From Rhodospirillaceae bacterium (GTDB taxonomy: Bacteria > Pseudomonadota > Alphaproteobacteria > Bin65), in assembly GCA_011523655.1 (NCBI GenBank), contig WTGH01000025.1:1-47357 (forward strand): a stretch of 47,357 nucleotides of DNA, given 5' to 3'. Position 1 is the stretch's first letter; every line of letters begins with the position of its first letter. Below the pieces are notes generated by a model that did not search any database, was not told the DNA's origin, and saw only the letters and a program-made list of their open reading frames with translations. Below, in pieces: positions 8,164-16,530 of the stretch. The position numbers and the translations under genes were made by a program.

Positions 8164-9530
8164 CCGCCCCGTCCGACCGCTCCGCCGCGCGCATCCTCGC
8201 CGACTGGACGGCCGGCCTCCGGTGGGCCGACGCTCCGGCCGCGCAGCATCCGCTGATCGGCCTGCGCGTGCTCGATACGCTGGGCCTCATCCTCGCCGGC
8301 GCTTCGACCGACGCGGCGGCGGCGGCTCGGCAGGTCGCGGGCCGCCAGGGCGCATCGGACGAAGCCGGCATTGTTCCGGGCGGCGGCAGGGCATCGGCGG
8401 CCTGGGCGGCTTTCGTGCATGGCGTGACCGCCCATTGCCGGGATTTCGACGACACCTTCCAGGATTCCGTCGTGCATCCCGGCTCGGTCGTCGTGCCGGC
8501 AGCCCTAGCGGTCGGCGAGGCGAACCGTGCGGCGGACGCCGACATCGCCGCCGCCATCGTCGCCGGCTACGAAGTCGCGGCGCGGCTCGGCAGCGTCGCC
8601 GGCCGGCGCTTCCACATCCGCGGCCTGCACGCCACCGGCATCGTCGGCCCGTTTGCGGCGGCCGCGACGGCCGGCCGGCTGATGGGGCTCGACGGCGCAG
8701 CGATCGCAAACGCCTTCGGCCTCGCCGGCAGCATGGCGGGCGGGCTGATGGCCTTCGTCGCCGACGGCTCCTGGTCAAAATGGCTGCACGCGGGCTGGGC
8801 GGCGCACGGCGGCATCGTGGCGGCGCAGATGGCGGCGCAGGGCTTCCGCGGACCGGCCGGGGTACTCGACGGCCGGCACAATCTCTATGCCGCCCTGCTC
8901 GCAGGCGAGGACGTGTCGCCCGCCGGCCTGACCGAGGGGCTGGGCACGGCCTGGCGCGGCGCGGAGGCCCATTTCAAATACTATCCCTGCGCCCATGTCA
9001 TTCAGCCCTATCTCGACGCCGCCATCGACCTGCGCCGCGAACATGGCCTCCGCGCGGGCGACATTGCGGGCGGCGTCTGCCGGATCGCGCCCTGGGCGGC
9101 GCAGATCGTCTGCGAACCGCGCGCCGCCAAGCTCCGCCCGGACAGCGAAATGGCGGCGATCGCCAGCCTGCCCTACCTGCTGGCCGTCGCGCTCGCCAAA
9201 GGCGCGGTGACCCTCGACGCCCTGGACGCGCCGTCGCGCCGTGACCCGGCGGTCCTCGACCTTGCGGCGCGCCTGACCCACGAGGAAGACCCGGCGCTCG
9301 GCCAGGGATTCGACGGCGTGCTGATCCTCGACCTGTCCGAGGGCGGACGGCGCGAACGGCCGGTCTCCTCCGCTCCGCCGGATGCCGGCAAGGTGCTGGC
9401 GAAATTCCGTGCCAACGCCCGGCGCGCTTCCCCCGCGCCGGATACCGACGCGCTCGAACGGGCAGTCGTCGGCGGCCCCCTGCCCGATTTCGCGCGGCTG
9501 TTTGCGCTGTTCGGCAGCGTCTCCGATTGA
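8160..9530 (+). CDS. MmgE/PrpD family protein
   Basis: A 456-residue member of the MmgE/PrpD family, whose characterised members include 2-methylcitrate dehydratase and cis-aconitate decarboxylase. Family landmarks are LRVLDTLGLILAGAS, AFVHGVTAHCRDFDDTF with the DFDDT motif, HPGSVVVPAALAVGE, GYEVAARLG, the GSMAGGLMAFVADGSWSK helix, and FKYYPCAHV. The substrate is unknown; many family members in catabolic clusters are not 2-methylcitrate enzymes. Translation starts at TTG 8160, whose bases overlap the TGA stop of the preceding gene. The hairpin at 9561-9590 probably ends this three-gene unit. Confidence 0.88.
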   Translation: MTAPSDRSAARILADWTAGLRWADAPAAQHPLIGLRVLDTLGLILAGASTDAAAAARQVAGRQGASDEAGIVPGGGRASAAWAAFVHGVTAHCRDFDDTFQDSVVHPGSVVVPAALAVGEANRAADADIAAAIVAGYEVAARLGSVAGRRFHIRGLHATGIVGPFAAAATAGRLMGLDGAAIANAFGLAGSMAGGLMAFVADGSWSKWLHAGWAAHGGIVAAQMAAQGFRGPAGVLDGRHNLYAALLAGEDVSPAGLTEGLGTAWRGAEAHFKYYPCAHVIQPYLDAAIDLRREHGLRAGDIAGGVCRIAPWAAQIVCEPRAAKLRPDSEMAAIASLPYLLAVALAKGAVTLDALDAPSRRDPAVLDLAARLTHEEDPALGQGFDGVLILDLSEGGRRERPVSSAPPDAGKVLAKFRANARRASPAPDTDALERAVVGGPLPDFARLFALFGSVSD

Positions 9531-9560
9531 AATTCCAGAAGACGCAAGTCCGCAGCCGTC

Positions 9561-9590
9561 CGTAGGGGAGGCTTGAAACCATCCCCTACG
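9561..9590 (+). terminator. Hairpin after the MmgE/PrpD unit
   Basis: CGTAGGGGA (9561-9569) pairs perfectly with TCCCCTACG (9582-9590) around a 12-nt loop and is followed by ATTCTTCC. The position just after the operon and before the TRAP operon fits a terminator, although the T-tract is short. Confidence 0.6.
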
Positions 9591-9744
9591 ATTCTTCCGC
9601 CCGGTCCGGAGGCCGGGAGTGGCGTCCGGGGCGCCATGCGCTGCGTGCGCTGGTAATCCGGCGAACGGTCGGGTAGGTTCTGCGGCGCAATCCCGGAATT
9701 CCATAGGGAGGAAACGGGAATGGCGGGAAAACGAGGAGTTTGTA

Positions 9745-10707
9745 ATGCGTAAATTGGGTCTTTTGATCGGTGCCGCGGCCATTGCCGCCGCTCCGTCCCT
9801 TGCGATGGCGGAAACCGGCATGCGCGCCATCGCCTTCATTCCGCACAAGCATCCGGTGATGAAATCGTCCCACGACTGGGTGAACAAGGTGAACGCCGCG
9901 CTCAAGGGCACGCTGAAAATCAACTATATCGGCGGGCCGGAAGTGATCGGCCGCCGCCAGCAATGGGACGCGGCCAGCAACGGCGTGATCGACATCATCT
10001 TCGCCGTGTTCGCCGACATCCAGGACCGAGCGCCCGAGACGGCGTCGAGCTGGCTGTCCAAATGCACGATTCCGGACGAGCGCAACAACGGCCATTTCGC
10101 CCATCTCGACGCCCAGATGGCGAAGCTGAACCTGAAGCTGATCGCGCGGGTCCAGTACGGCAACTTCTATCTGTGGATGAACAAGAACGCGAAGACGCTG
10201 GCCGATCTCAAGGGCCTGAAAATGCGCACGGGTTCGCTCTACGACAAGATGATGAAGAAGCTGGGCATGGTGCCGGTCACCATGAACTCGCCGGCCGTCT
10301 ACACGGCGCTGGAGCGCGGCGTGGTCGACGGCTTCGGCTGGCCGACCGCCGGCGTGCTCAAGCGCGGCTGGGTCAAGAAGGCGAAGTACGTCGTCGACCT
10401 GCCCTTCTTCGGCAACTCGAACATGGGCGCGATCATGAATCTCGACCGGTGGAAGAAGCTGCCGGCCGACGCCCGGAAGAAGATCACGGAAATCTCGGTC
10501 GGCTACGAGCCGGGCATGGTGAAATACTACCAGGCCCTCGAGGCGAAGGACTGGGAGTCGCTCAAGGGCCACGTCACCAAGATCAAATTCTCGGACGCCG
10601 AGAACAAGACCTATGTCGACGCCGCCTATGAGACCGAATGGGCGCGTCTGGCCGAGAAGGTCGGCGCCAAGCGTGTGGCCGAGCTGAAGAAGCTCGCCTG
10701 CAACTAG
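9745..10707 (+). CDS. dctP: TRAP transporter substrate-binding protein (DctP type), locus 1
   Basis: A 320-residue periplasmic binding protein with a signal peptide of about 22 residues (cleavage after SLAMA). It shows the DctP/TAXI-type core LKGLKMRTGSLY, with the carboxylate-binding arginine at about residue 161, and the paired GVVDGFGWP segment. It should capture an organic acid for the membrane subunits encoded downstream; the symbol denotes the family, not a proven C4-dicarboxylate specificity. ATG 9745 follows a GAGGAG ribosome site. A factor-independent terminator separates it from dctQ, as expected for a binding protein needed in excess. Confidence 0.9.
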   Translation: MRKLGLLIGAAAIAAAPSLAMAETGMRAIAFIPHKHPVMKSSHDWVNKVNAALKGTLKINYIGGPEVIGRRQQWDAASNGVIDIIFAVFADIQDRAPETASSWLSKCTIPDERNNGHFAHLDAQMAKLNLKLIARVQYGNFYLWMNKNAKTLADLKGLKMRTGSLYDKMMKKLGMVPVTMNSPAVYTALERGVVDGFGWPTAGVLKRGWVKKAKYVVDLPFFGNSNMGAIMNLDRWKKLPADARKKITEISVGYEPGMVKYYQALEAKDWESLKGHVTKIKFSDAENKTYVDAAYETEWARLAEKVGAKRVAELKKLACN

Positions 10708-10733
10708 GCGCGCATGCCCTGAGGATATAGGTT

Positions 10734-10766
10734 CGGGGGCGGCTTCCCGCCGCCCCCGGATTTTTT
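10734..10766 (+). terminator. Intra-operon terminator between dctP and dctQ
   Basis: A perfect 10-bp GC-rich stem (10734-10743 with 10749-10758) and a TTCCC loop, followed by GA and a run of six T (10761-10766). This is a textbook factor-independent terminator, 26 bp after dctP and just before the dctQ start at 10779. It probably allows partial read-through. Confidence 0.85.
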
Positions 10767-10778
10767 GCGGATCGCCCC

Positions 10779-11297
10779 ATGCAACGCTTCCTTCGGATCC
10801 TCGACCGGATCGAAGACGCGATGTCGTTCGGCGCTGTCCTGCTGCTGGTCGCCATCACGCTGGCGGTCTGCCTCGAAGTCTTCATGCGTTACGTTCTCAA
10901 CGACCCGCTGGTCTGGGTCGTCGAGTTTGCCGAGTATGCGCTGCTCTATATCTGCTTTCTCGGCGCGGCCTGGGCATTGCGCGAGGGCAATCACGTCCGC
11001 GTCGATATTTTCCTCTATGCCTTTTCCCAGCGCTGGCGGCAGCGCTTTGGCGTCATCTCGTCGCTGCTCGGGCTGGGGATCGCGCTCGTCCTGCTGATCT
11101 GGGGCGCCGGCGCGACCTGGGAGAAATTCGTTACCGGCGCCTACAAGCCGACGGTCGTGGAGTTTCCGTCCTGGATTGTCCTTCTGTGCATCCCGGTCGG
11201 CTCGCTGATCCTGGCCTTGCGCTTCCTGCGCCACACGATCGAATTCGCCGCCGGCGTGCGCAGCGACCAGGCCAGCTTCGAAACGGAAATCGGATAG
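10779..11297 (+). CDS. dctQ: TRAP transporter small membrane subunit (DctQ type), locus 1
   Basis: A 172-residue inner-membrane protein with four predicted hydrophobic segments (roughly residues 15-35, 48-66, 85-107 and 128-148). It carries the DctQ signature: LEVFMRYVLNDPLVWVVEFA, then LGAAWALREGNHVRVDIF. It pairs with DctM to form the sodium-driven permease of the TRAP system. Its ATG lies 13 bp after the terminator T-run and has no clear ribosome site. Its TAG stop directly abuts the dctM start. Confidence 0.9.
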   Translation: MQRFLRILDRIEDAMSFGAVLLLVAITLAVCLEVFMRYVLNDPLVWVVEFAEYALLYICFLGAAWALREGNHVRVDIFLYAFSQRWRQRFGVISSLLGLGIALVLLIWGAGATWEKFVTGAYKPTVVEFPSWIVLLCIPVGSLILALRFLRHTIEFAAGVRSDQASFETEIG

Positions 11298-12635
11298 ATG
11301 GGTCCCGAGTGGTGGGTCGTCCTGCTGGTCATCTTCGGCGCGCTGATCGTGCTGCTGGCGATCGGTGTGCCCGTCGCGTTCGCCTTCCTCGCCATCAACG
11401 TCGTCGGCGTCTACATCTTCTGGAACGGCTTTGCGGGCTTTAACCAGCTCGTCCTTTCGGTCGGCGCGTCCGTCACCCATTTCGCGATCCTGCCCGTCCC
11501 CATGTTCATACTGATGGGCGAGGTGATGTTCCGCTCGGGCATCGCCTCGAAGCAGATGGAGGTGCTGGATTCCTGGTTCGGCCGGGTGCCGGGCCGGCTC
11601 AGCCTGATGGCGGTCGGCGGCGGCACCATGTTCGCCACGCTCACCGGCTCCGGCATGGCGGGCACGGCGATGCTCGGCAAGCTGCTGGTGCCGGACATGG
11701 AAGGCCGCGGCTACGCCAAGCCGATGACCCTGGGGCCGATTTTGGGTTCCGGCGGACTGGCGATCATGATTCCGCCCTCGGCGCTCGGCGTGCTGCTCGC
11801 GGCTATCGGCGATTTCTCGGTCGGCGATTTCCTGATCGCGATCATCCTGCCGGGCCTGCTGATGGGCCTGTTCTACGCCTCCTACATCGTGATCCGCTGC
11901 ACTCTGCAACCCCATCTGGCGCCACCCTACGACGTGCCGCCCCAGCCCCTGCTGCCCAAAATCGGCAATACGCTCATCTATGTGTTCCCGCTCGCTACCA
12001 TCGTTTTCCTGGTGATCGGCCTGATCTTCATGGGCGTGGCAACGCCGACCGAATCGGCCGCCCTGGGCGCCGCCGGCACCTTCATCCTTGCGGCCCTGTA
12101 CCGGGGGCTGAACTGGGACGTCGCGGCGAAATCGCTGCGCTCGACTCTGGGCACGACGGTCATGATGTTCATGATCCTCACTGGCACGACGGCGTTCGGC
12201 CAGATCCTCGCCTTCACCGGCGCCTCGCGCGGCATGGTCGAGCTGGCGACGGCGGTCCAGGTCGCGCCCTTCGTCATCATCATCCTGATGATGCTGGTGC
12301 TGCTCGTCATGGGCACCTTCATGGAGCCGCTGTCGATCATGTTCCTGACGGTGCCGATCTACCTGCCGATCGTCGAGGCGCTGGCGCCCGGCCTCGGCCT
12401 GACGCCGGAGCAGGCGATCATCTGGTTCGGCGCGATCATGCTGCTCAACATGCAGATGGCGAGCACGTCGCCGCCCTTCGGATTGCAGCTTTTCGTCATG
12501 AAGGGCGTCGCGCCGGCCGGCACGAAGATGATGGACATCTACAAGTCCGCCCTGCCCTTCCTGGGCTGCGATTCCATGGTCATGCTGCTGATGATCTTCT
12601 TCCCGCCGATCGTCCTGTGGCTGCCGGGGCTGTAG
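11298..12635 (+). CDS. dctM: TRAP transporter large permease (DctM type), locus 1
   Basis: A 445-residue polytopic membrane protein with about twelve hydrophobic segments. DctM-family motifs include PVPMFILMGEVMFRSGIA, GGGTMFATLTGSGMAGTAML, LGPILGSGGLAIMIPPSALG, ATPTESAALGA and MQMASTSPPFGLQLFVMKG. It catalyses sodium-coupled uptake of the solute delivered by the binding protein. It begins immediately after dctQ (no spacer) and is followed after 29 bp by hyuA, which ties uptake to the downstream catabolic genes. Confidence 0.92.
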   Translation: MGPEWWVVLLVIFGALIVLLAIGVPVAFAFLAINVVGVYIFWNGFAGFNQLVLSVGASVTHFAILPVPMFILMGEVMFRSGIASKQMEVLDSWFGRVPGRLSLMAVGGGTMFATLTGSGMAGTAMLGKLLVPDMEGRGYAKPMTLGPILGSGGLAIMIPPSALGVLLAAIGDFSVGDFLIAIILPGLLMGLFYASYIVIRCTLQPHLAPPYDVPPQPLLPKIGNTLIYVFPLATIVFLVIGLIFMGVATPTESAALGAAGTFILAALYRGLNWDVAAKSLRSTLGTTVMMFMILTGTTAFGQILAFTGASRGMVELATAVQVAPFVIIILMMLVLLVMGTFMEPLSIMFLTVPIYLPIVEALAPGLGLTPEQAIIWFGAIMLLNMQMASTSPPFGLQLFVMKGVAPAGTKMMDIYKSALPFLGCDSMVMLLMIFFPPIVLWLPGL

Positions 12636-12664
12636 GCGGTGAGGCTGTGGGCGGCGGGGCGCAG

Positions 12665-14752
12665 ATGGATTCCGCCGATGCGGCGCGCCGATACCGCGTC
12701 GCCGTGGACGTCGGCGGCACGTTCACCGATGTGGTGGTCGCCGACGAGCGGGGCCGGGGCCTGACCGGCGCCAAGGTGCCGACGACACCGCAGGACCGCG
12801 CCGCCGGCGCGATCGAGGGCCTCCATGCGGCGGCCGCAGCGGCCGGAATCGGCCTGGGCGGCATCGTCGAGGTCGTTCACGGCTCGACGACCGGCACCAA
12901 CGCCCTGATCGAGCGCAGCGGCGCGAAGGTCGGATTTCTCACGACGGCGGGCTTCCGGGACATGCTGGAGATCGGCCGTGTCCAGCGGCCGATGGAGGGC
13001 CTGTACGATTTCACCGTGGACCGGCCGCCGCCCCTGGTGCCGCGCCACCGCTGCCTCGAAGCCGTTGAGCGCATCGACGCCGAAGGCCGGATCGTGACGC
13101 CGCTCGACGAGGCCGGCGTTTTCGCCGCCGCCGACGTGTTCGCCCGCCAGGAGGTCGAGGCTGTCGCGATCTGCTTCCTGTTCGCCCACCTGAACCCGGC
13201 GCACGAGGACCGGGCCGCCGAACTCCTGGCCGGGCGCCTGCCCGGCGTGCCGATCAGCGTGTCCAGCCGGATGAGCCCGGAATACCGTGAATACGAGCGC
13301 GCCTCGACGGCGGTGATGAACGCCTACCTGACGCCGGTCATGGACAGCTACCTGGGCACTCTCGAAGCCCGGATCGCGGAGGCCGCGCCGGGCGCGCGCC
13401 TTTCCGTCATCCAGGCGAACGGCGGCTCGACCTCGGTGGAGCAGGCAAGGCGCAAGGCGGTGACGACGGTCAACTCCGGCCCGTGCGGCGGCGTCGTGGC
13501 GGCGGCGGCCTACGGGCGGCGGCACGGGCGCGAGCGCATGGTCTCGGTCGACATGGGCGGCACCTCCTTCGATATCGGGCTGATCGAGGACGGCCGCTCG
13601 CGAGTGACGACCGAGGGCGATTTCCAGGGCCTGCCGGTCAAGATCCCGATCGTCGACCTGCATATCATCGGCGCAGGCGGCGGCTCGATCGCCTGGATCG
13701 ATCCCGGCGGCGCGCTCAATGTCGGGCCGCACTCGGCGGGCGCGGTGCCCGGCCCGGCCTGCTACGGCCAGGGCGGCAGCGCGGCGACGGTGACCGACGC
13801 CAACCTGGTGCTCGGCCGGCTCAACCCGGACAATTTCAACGCCGGCCGCATGGCGCTCGATTTCGCGGCGTCCGAACGTGCCGTCCGCACCCTGGCGGAG
13901 AAGATGGGCGCGAGCCTTGAGGAGGCGGCGCTCGGCGTGGTCCGGGTCGTCAACGCCAACATGACCCGCGGCATCGCCACGGTCACGATCCAGCGCGGCA
14001 TCGACGTGCGCGATTTCTCGCTGGTCTCCTTCGGCGGCGCGGGCGGCGCCCACGCGGTCGACCTGGCGCAGGAGCTGTCGATGGCCGAAGCCATCGTGCC
14101 GCCGATGCCGGGCACCTTTTCTGCGGTCGGCCTGCTGGCGACCGAAATGCGCCACGACTATGTGACCGCGACCGGCGGCATCGTCGCCGAAGAGGCGGAT
14201 ATCGCCGGGCTGGAAAAAGCCTTTCGGGACATGGAGCAACAGGGCCGGGACCTGCTGGCCGCCCAGGGCTTTGCGGCCGAGCGCATCCGCCTGACCCGGC
14301 TTGCCGACCTCAAGGTCGTCGGCCAGACCTACGAGCTGCTGCTGCCCCTGCCCGGCCAGGGGCCGGTGACGGAGGCCGGCATTGCCGCGCTGGTTGCGGA
14401 TTTCGGCAGGCTGTATCGCGAGCGCTACGCCTTCTTCTTCGAGGACGAGCCGATCGAGATCGTCAACCTGCGCCTCAGCGCCGAAGGCCTCAATCCGCCG
14501 GTCGAATTCCCGGAGAGTACGGGAAGCGCAACCTCGCCCGCCGCGGCCGAAAGCGGCCGCCGTCCGGTCTATTTCGACGGGCCGGGCTGGACCGACACGC
14601 CGATTTTTCAGCGCGGACGGCTCACCCATGGCATGATGGTGCCCGGACCGGCGGTGATCGAGGAGGATACCTCGGCGACCCTGGTGCCGCCGGGGACGCG
14701 GGCGGCGGTGGCCGCCGACCTCGGCCTGATCGTCGATCTGCGCGGATCGTAG
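12665..14752 (+). CDS. hyuA: Hydantoinase/oxoprolinase family protein, subunit A (pair 1)
   Basis: A 695-residue member of the HyuA family (5-oxoprolinase, N-methylhydantoinase A, acetone and acetophenone carboxylase subunits). It has an ASKHA-type ATPase core: phosphate-1 motif DVGGTFTD near the N-terminus, HGSTTGTNALIERSG, phosphate-2 motif SVDMGGTSFDIG, then GAGGGSIAWIDPGGAL and PGPACYGQGG. Such subunits use ATP to phosphorylate a lactam, imide, ketone enolate or carboxylate. I chose ATG 12665; the frame is open a little further upstream. It is 13 bp from hyuB. The substrate is not deducible, but co-transcription with a TRAP system and acyl-CoA enzymes favours a carboxylated or cyclic organic acid. 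Confidence 0.88.
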   Translation: MDSADAARRYRVAVDVGGTFTDVVVADERGRGLTGAKVPTTPQDRAAGAIEGLHAAAAAAGIGLGGIVEVVHGSTTGTNALIERSGAKVGFLTTAGFRDMLEIGRVQRPMEGLYDFTVDRPPPLVPRHRCLEAVERIDAEGRIVTPLDEAGVFAAADVFARQEVEAVAICFLFAHLNPAHEDRAAELLAGRLPGVPISVSSRMSPEYREYERASTAVMNAYLTPVMDSYLGTLEARIAEAAPGARLSVIQANGGSTSVEQARRKAVTTVNSGPCGGVVAAAAYGRRHGRERMVSVDMGGTSFDIGLIEDGRSRVTTEGDFQGLPVKIPIVDLHIIGAGGGSIAWIDPGGALNVGPHSAGAVPGPACYGQGGSAATVTDANLVLGRLNPDNFNAGRMALDFAASERAVRTLAEKMGASLEEAALGVVRVVNANMTRGIATVTIQRGIDVRDFSLVSFGGAGGAHAVDLAQELSMAEAIVPPMPGTFSAVGLLATEMRHDYVTATGGIVAEEADIAGLEKAFRDMEQQGRDLLAAQGFAAERIRLTRLADLKVVGQTYELLLPLPGQGPVTEAGIAALVADFGRLYRERYAFFFEDEPIEIVNLRLSAEGLNPPVEFPESTGSATSPAAAESGRRPVYFDGPGWTDTPIFQRGRLTHGMMVPGPAVIEEDTSATLVPPGTRAAVAADLGLIVDLRGS

Positions 14753-14765
14753 CGGGAGCGGGGCG

Positions 14766-16508
14766 ATGAACGATCTGGTGACCATGCAGGTGATCCGCTA
14801 CGCCTCTGAGCAGATCGCCGACGAGATGGGCTACACGCTGGTGCGCACCGGCCGCTCGACCATCATCACCGAGATCAAGGACATTTCCTGCGTCGTGACC
14901 GACGCGAAGGGCCAGACGGTCGCCCAGGCCCATCACACGCCGAGCCTGCTCGCCGGGTTCGAGATCACCATGCGGGAGCTGGTGAAGGAATTCGGGCCGG
15001 AGAACCTGGCGCCCGGCGACGTCATCGTCACCAACGACCCCTACCGGGGCGGCCAGCACATCATGGACCTCTATGCCATCGCGCCGGCCTTCCACGGCGG
15101 CGAACTGATTGGCTTCGTCGGCAACATCACCCACCATTCCGACCTCGGCGGCGTCGCGGCCGGCGGCGTCGCGGGCGGCATCCGCGAGATCTACATGGAA
15201 GGCCTGCGCCTGCCGATGGTGAAGATCATGAAGGCCGGCGTGGAGGACCGGGAGATCGTCGGCATCATCGCCAACCAGATCCGCGTGCCGGACAAGACGC
15301 TGGGCGATATCCGGGCGCAGATCAGCTCGCTGATGGTCGGAACCGAGCGGCTCGGCCGCCTGTTCGACCGCTACGGCAAGGCGGTGGTCCAGAGCGCCTG
15401 GAACGACCTGCTCGACTATTCCGAACGGCGCATGCGTCAGGGGCTGGCGGCCCTGCCCGACGGCACCTGGGAGGCCGAGGATTTCATCGACGACGACGGC
15501 ATCAACGATGATCCGATCCGCATCGCGCTCAAGGTCACCATCGACGGCGACCGGGCGACCGTCGACCTGACGGAGTCCGATCCGCAGGCCGAGGGCAACA
15601 CCAACTCGACCATCGCGAACACCCACGCCGCGATCTACTATGTCATGATCGCCGTGGTCGATCCGCACGCGCCGCCCAATTCCGGCTGCTACCGGCCGGT
15701 CGAGGTGGTGACGAAAAAGGGCACGATCGCCGATCCGCTGCCGCCCGGCGCGGTCGCCGCGCGCACCAACGCCTCGCAGAAGATCGCCGAGGGCACCTTC
15801 TTCGCCCTGTCGCAGGCCGCGCCGGACCGGGTGACCGCCGGCAGCCACGGCCAGATCACGACCTGCGGCTTCGGCGGCACGGACCCGAAGACCGGCGAGA
15901 CCTTCATCATGATCGACATCCAGGGCGGCGGCAACGGCGGCCGGCCGCGCCAGGACGGCGCCGACGGCCAGGACAGCCACCTGCCCCGTTTCATGAACAC
16001 GCCGGTCGAGGCGGTGGAGAGCCGCTTCCCCTTCCGCATCGACCGCTACGAGTTCCTGCCGGACACCGGCGGCGCCGGGAAGTTCCGCGGCAGCCTCGCC
16101 CTGCGCCGGGACATCCGCCTGCTCACCGGCCCGGTCAGCTTCGCGCGCTATGCCGACCGGCAGAAATTCCCGCCCCAGGGCCTGTTCGGCGGCCGGCCCG
16201 GCGCGCCCGGCGCCATCGTTCGCAACCCGGGTACGCCGAAGGAAGAGCGTATGCGGTCCAAGGCGCTCGACACGCTGGCCGAGGGCGATGTCGTCAGCCT
16301 GCGCCAGCCCGGCGCCGGCGGCTATGGCGATCCCCATGAGCGCGATTTCGACGCCATCGACCGGGATCTGCTGGACGGCAAGGTCACGGCCGAGGGCGCG
16401 GAACGCAACTATGACGCGGTGGTTGACCGGGCGGCCATGCGTGTGGACCGCGCGGCGACCGCCGCCCTGCGCGCCCGCACCGACGGCGCGGCCGTGGCTG
16501 CGGAATGA
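14766..16508 (+). CDS. hyuB: Hydantoinase/oxoprolinase family protein, subunit B (pair 1)
   Basis: A 580-residue HyuB-family partner of the preceding subunit. The conserved metal-site segments are complete: NDPYRGGQHIMD and THHSDLGGVAAG, followed by EIYMEGLRLP and IANQIRVPDKTLGDIRAQI. The C-terminal GAGGYGDPHERD segment is also typical. HyuB subunits carry the catalytic site that accepts the phosphorylated intermediate. A GGGAGCGGGGCG ribosome region precedes ATG 14766. It is followed after 22 bp by the acyl-CoA dehydrogenase gene. Confidence 0.9.
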   Translation: MNDLVTMQVIRYASEQIADEMGYTLVRTGRSTIITEIKDISCVVTDAKGQTVAQAHHTPSLLAGFEITMRELVKEFGPENLAPGDVIVTNDPYRGGQHIMDLYAIAPAFHGGELIGFVGNITHHSDLGGVAAGGVAGGIREIYMEGLRLPMVKIMKAGVEDREIVGIIANQIRVPDKTLGDIRAQISSLMVGTERLGRLFDRYGKAVVQSAWNDLLDYSERRMRQGLAALPDGTWEAEDFIDDDGINDDPIRIALKVTIDGDRATVDLTESDPQAEGNTNSTIANTHAAIYYVMIAVVDPHAPPNSGCYRPVEVVTKKGTIADPLPPGAVAARTNASQKIAEGTFFALSQAAPDRVTAGSHGQITTCGFGGTDPKTGETFIMIDIQGGGNGGRPRQDGADGQDSHLPRFMNTPVEAVESRFPFRIDRYEFLPDTGGAGKFRGSLALRRDIRLLTGPVSFARYADRQKFPPQGLFGGRPGAPGAIVRNPGTPKEERMRSKALDTLAEGDVVSLRQPGAGGYGDPHERDFDAIDRDLLDGKVTAEGAERNYDAVVDRAAMRVDRAATAALRARTDGAAVAAE

Positions 16509-16530
16509 CGGTGGGCGGCGGAGCGCGCCG

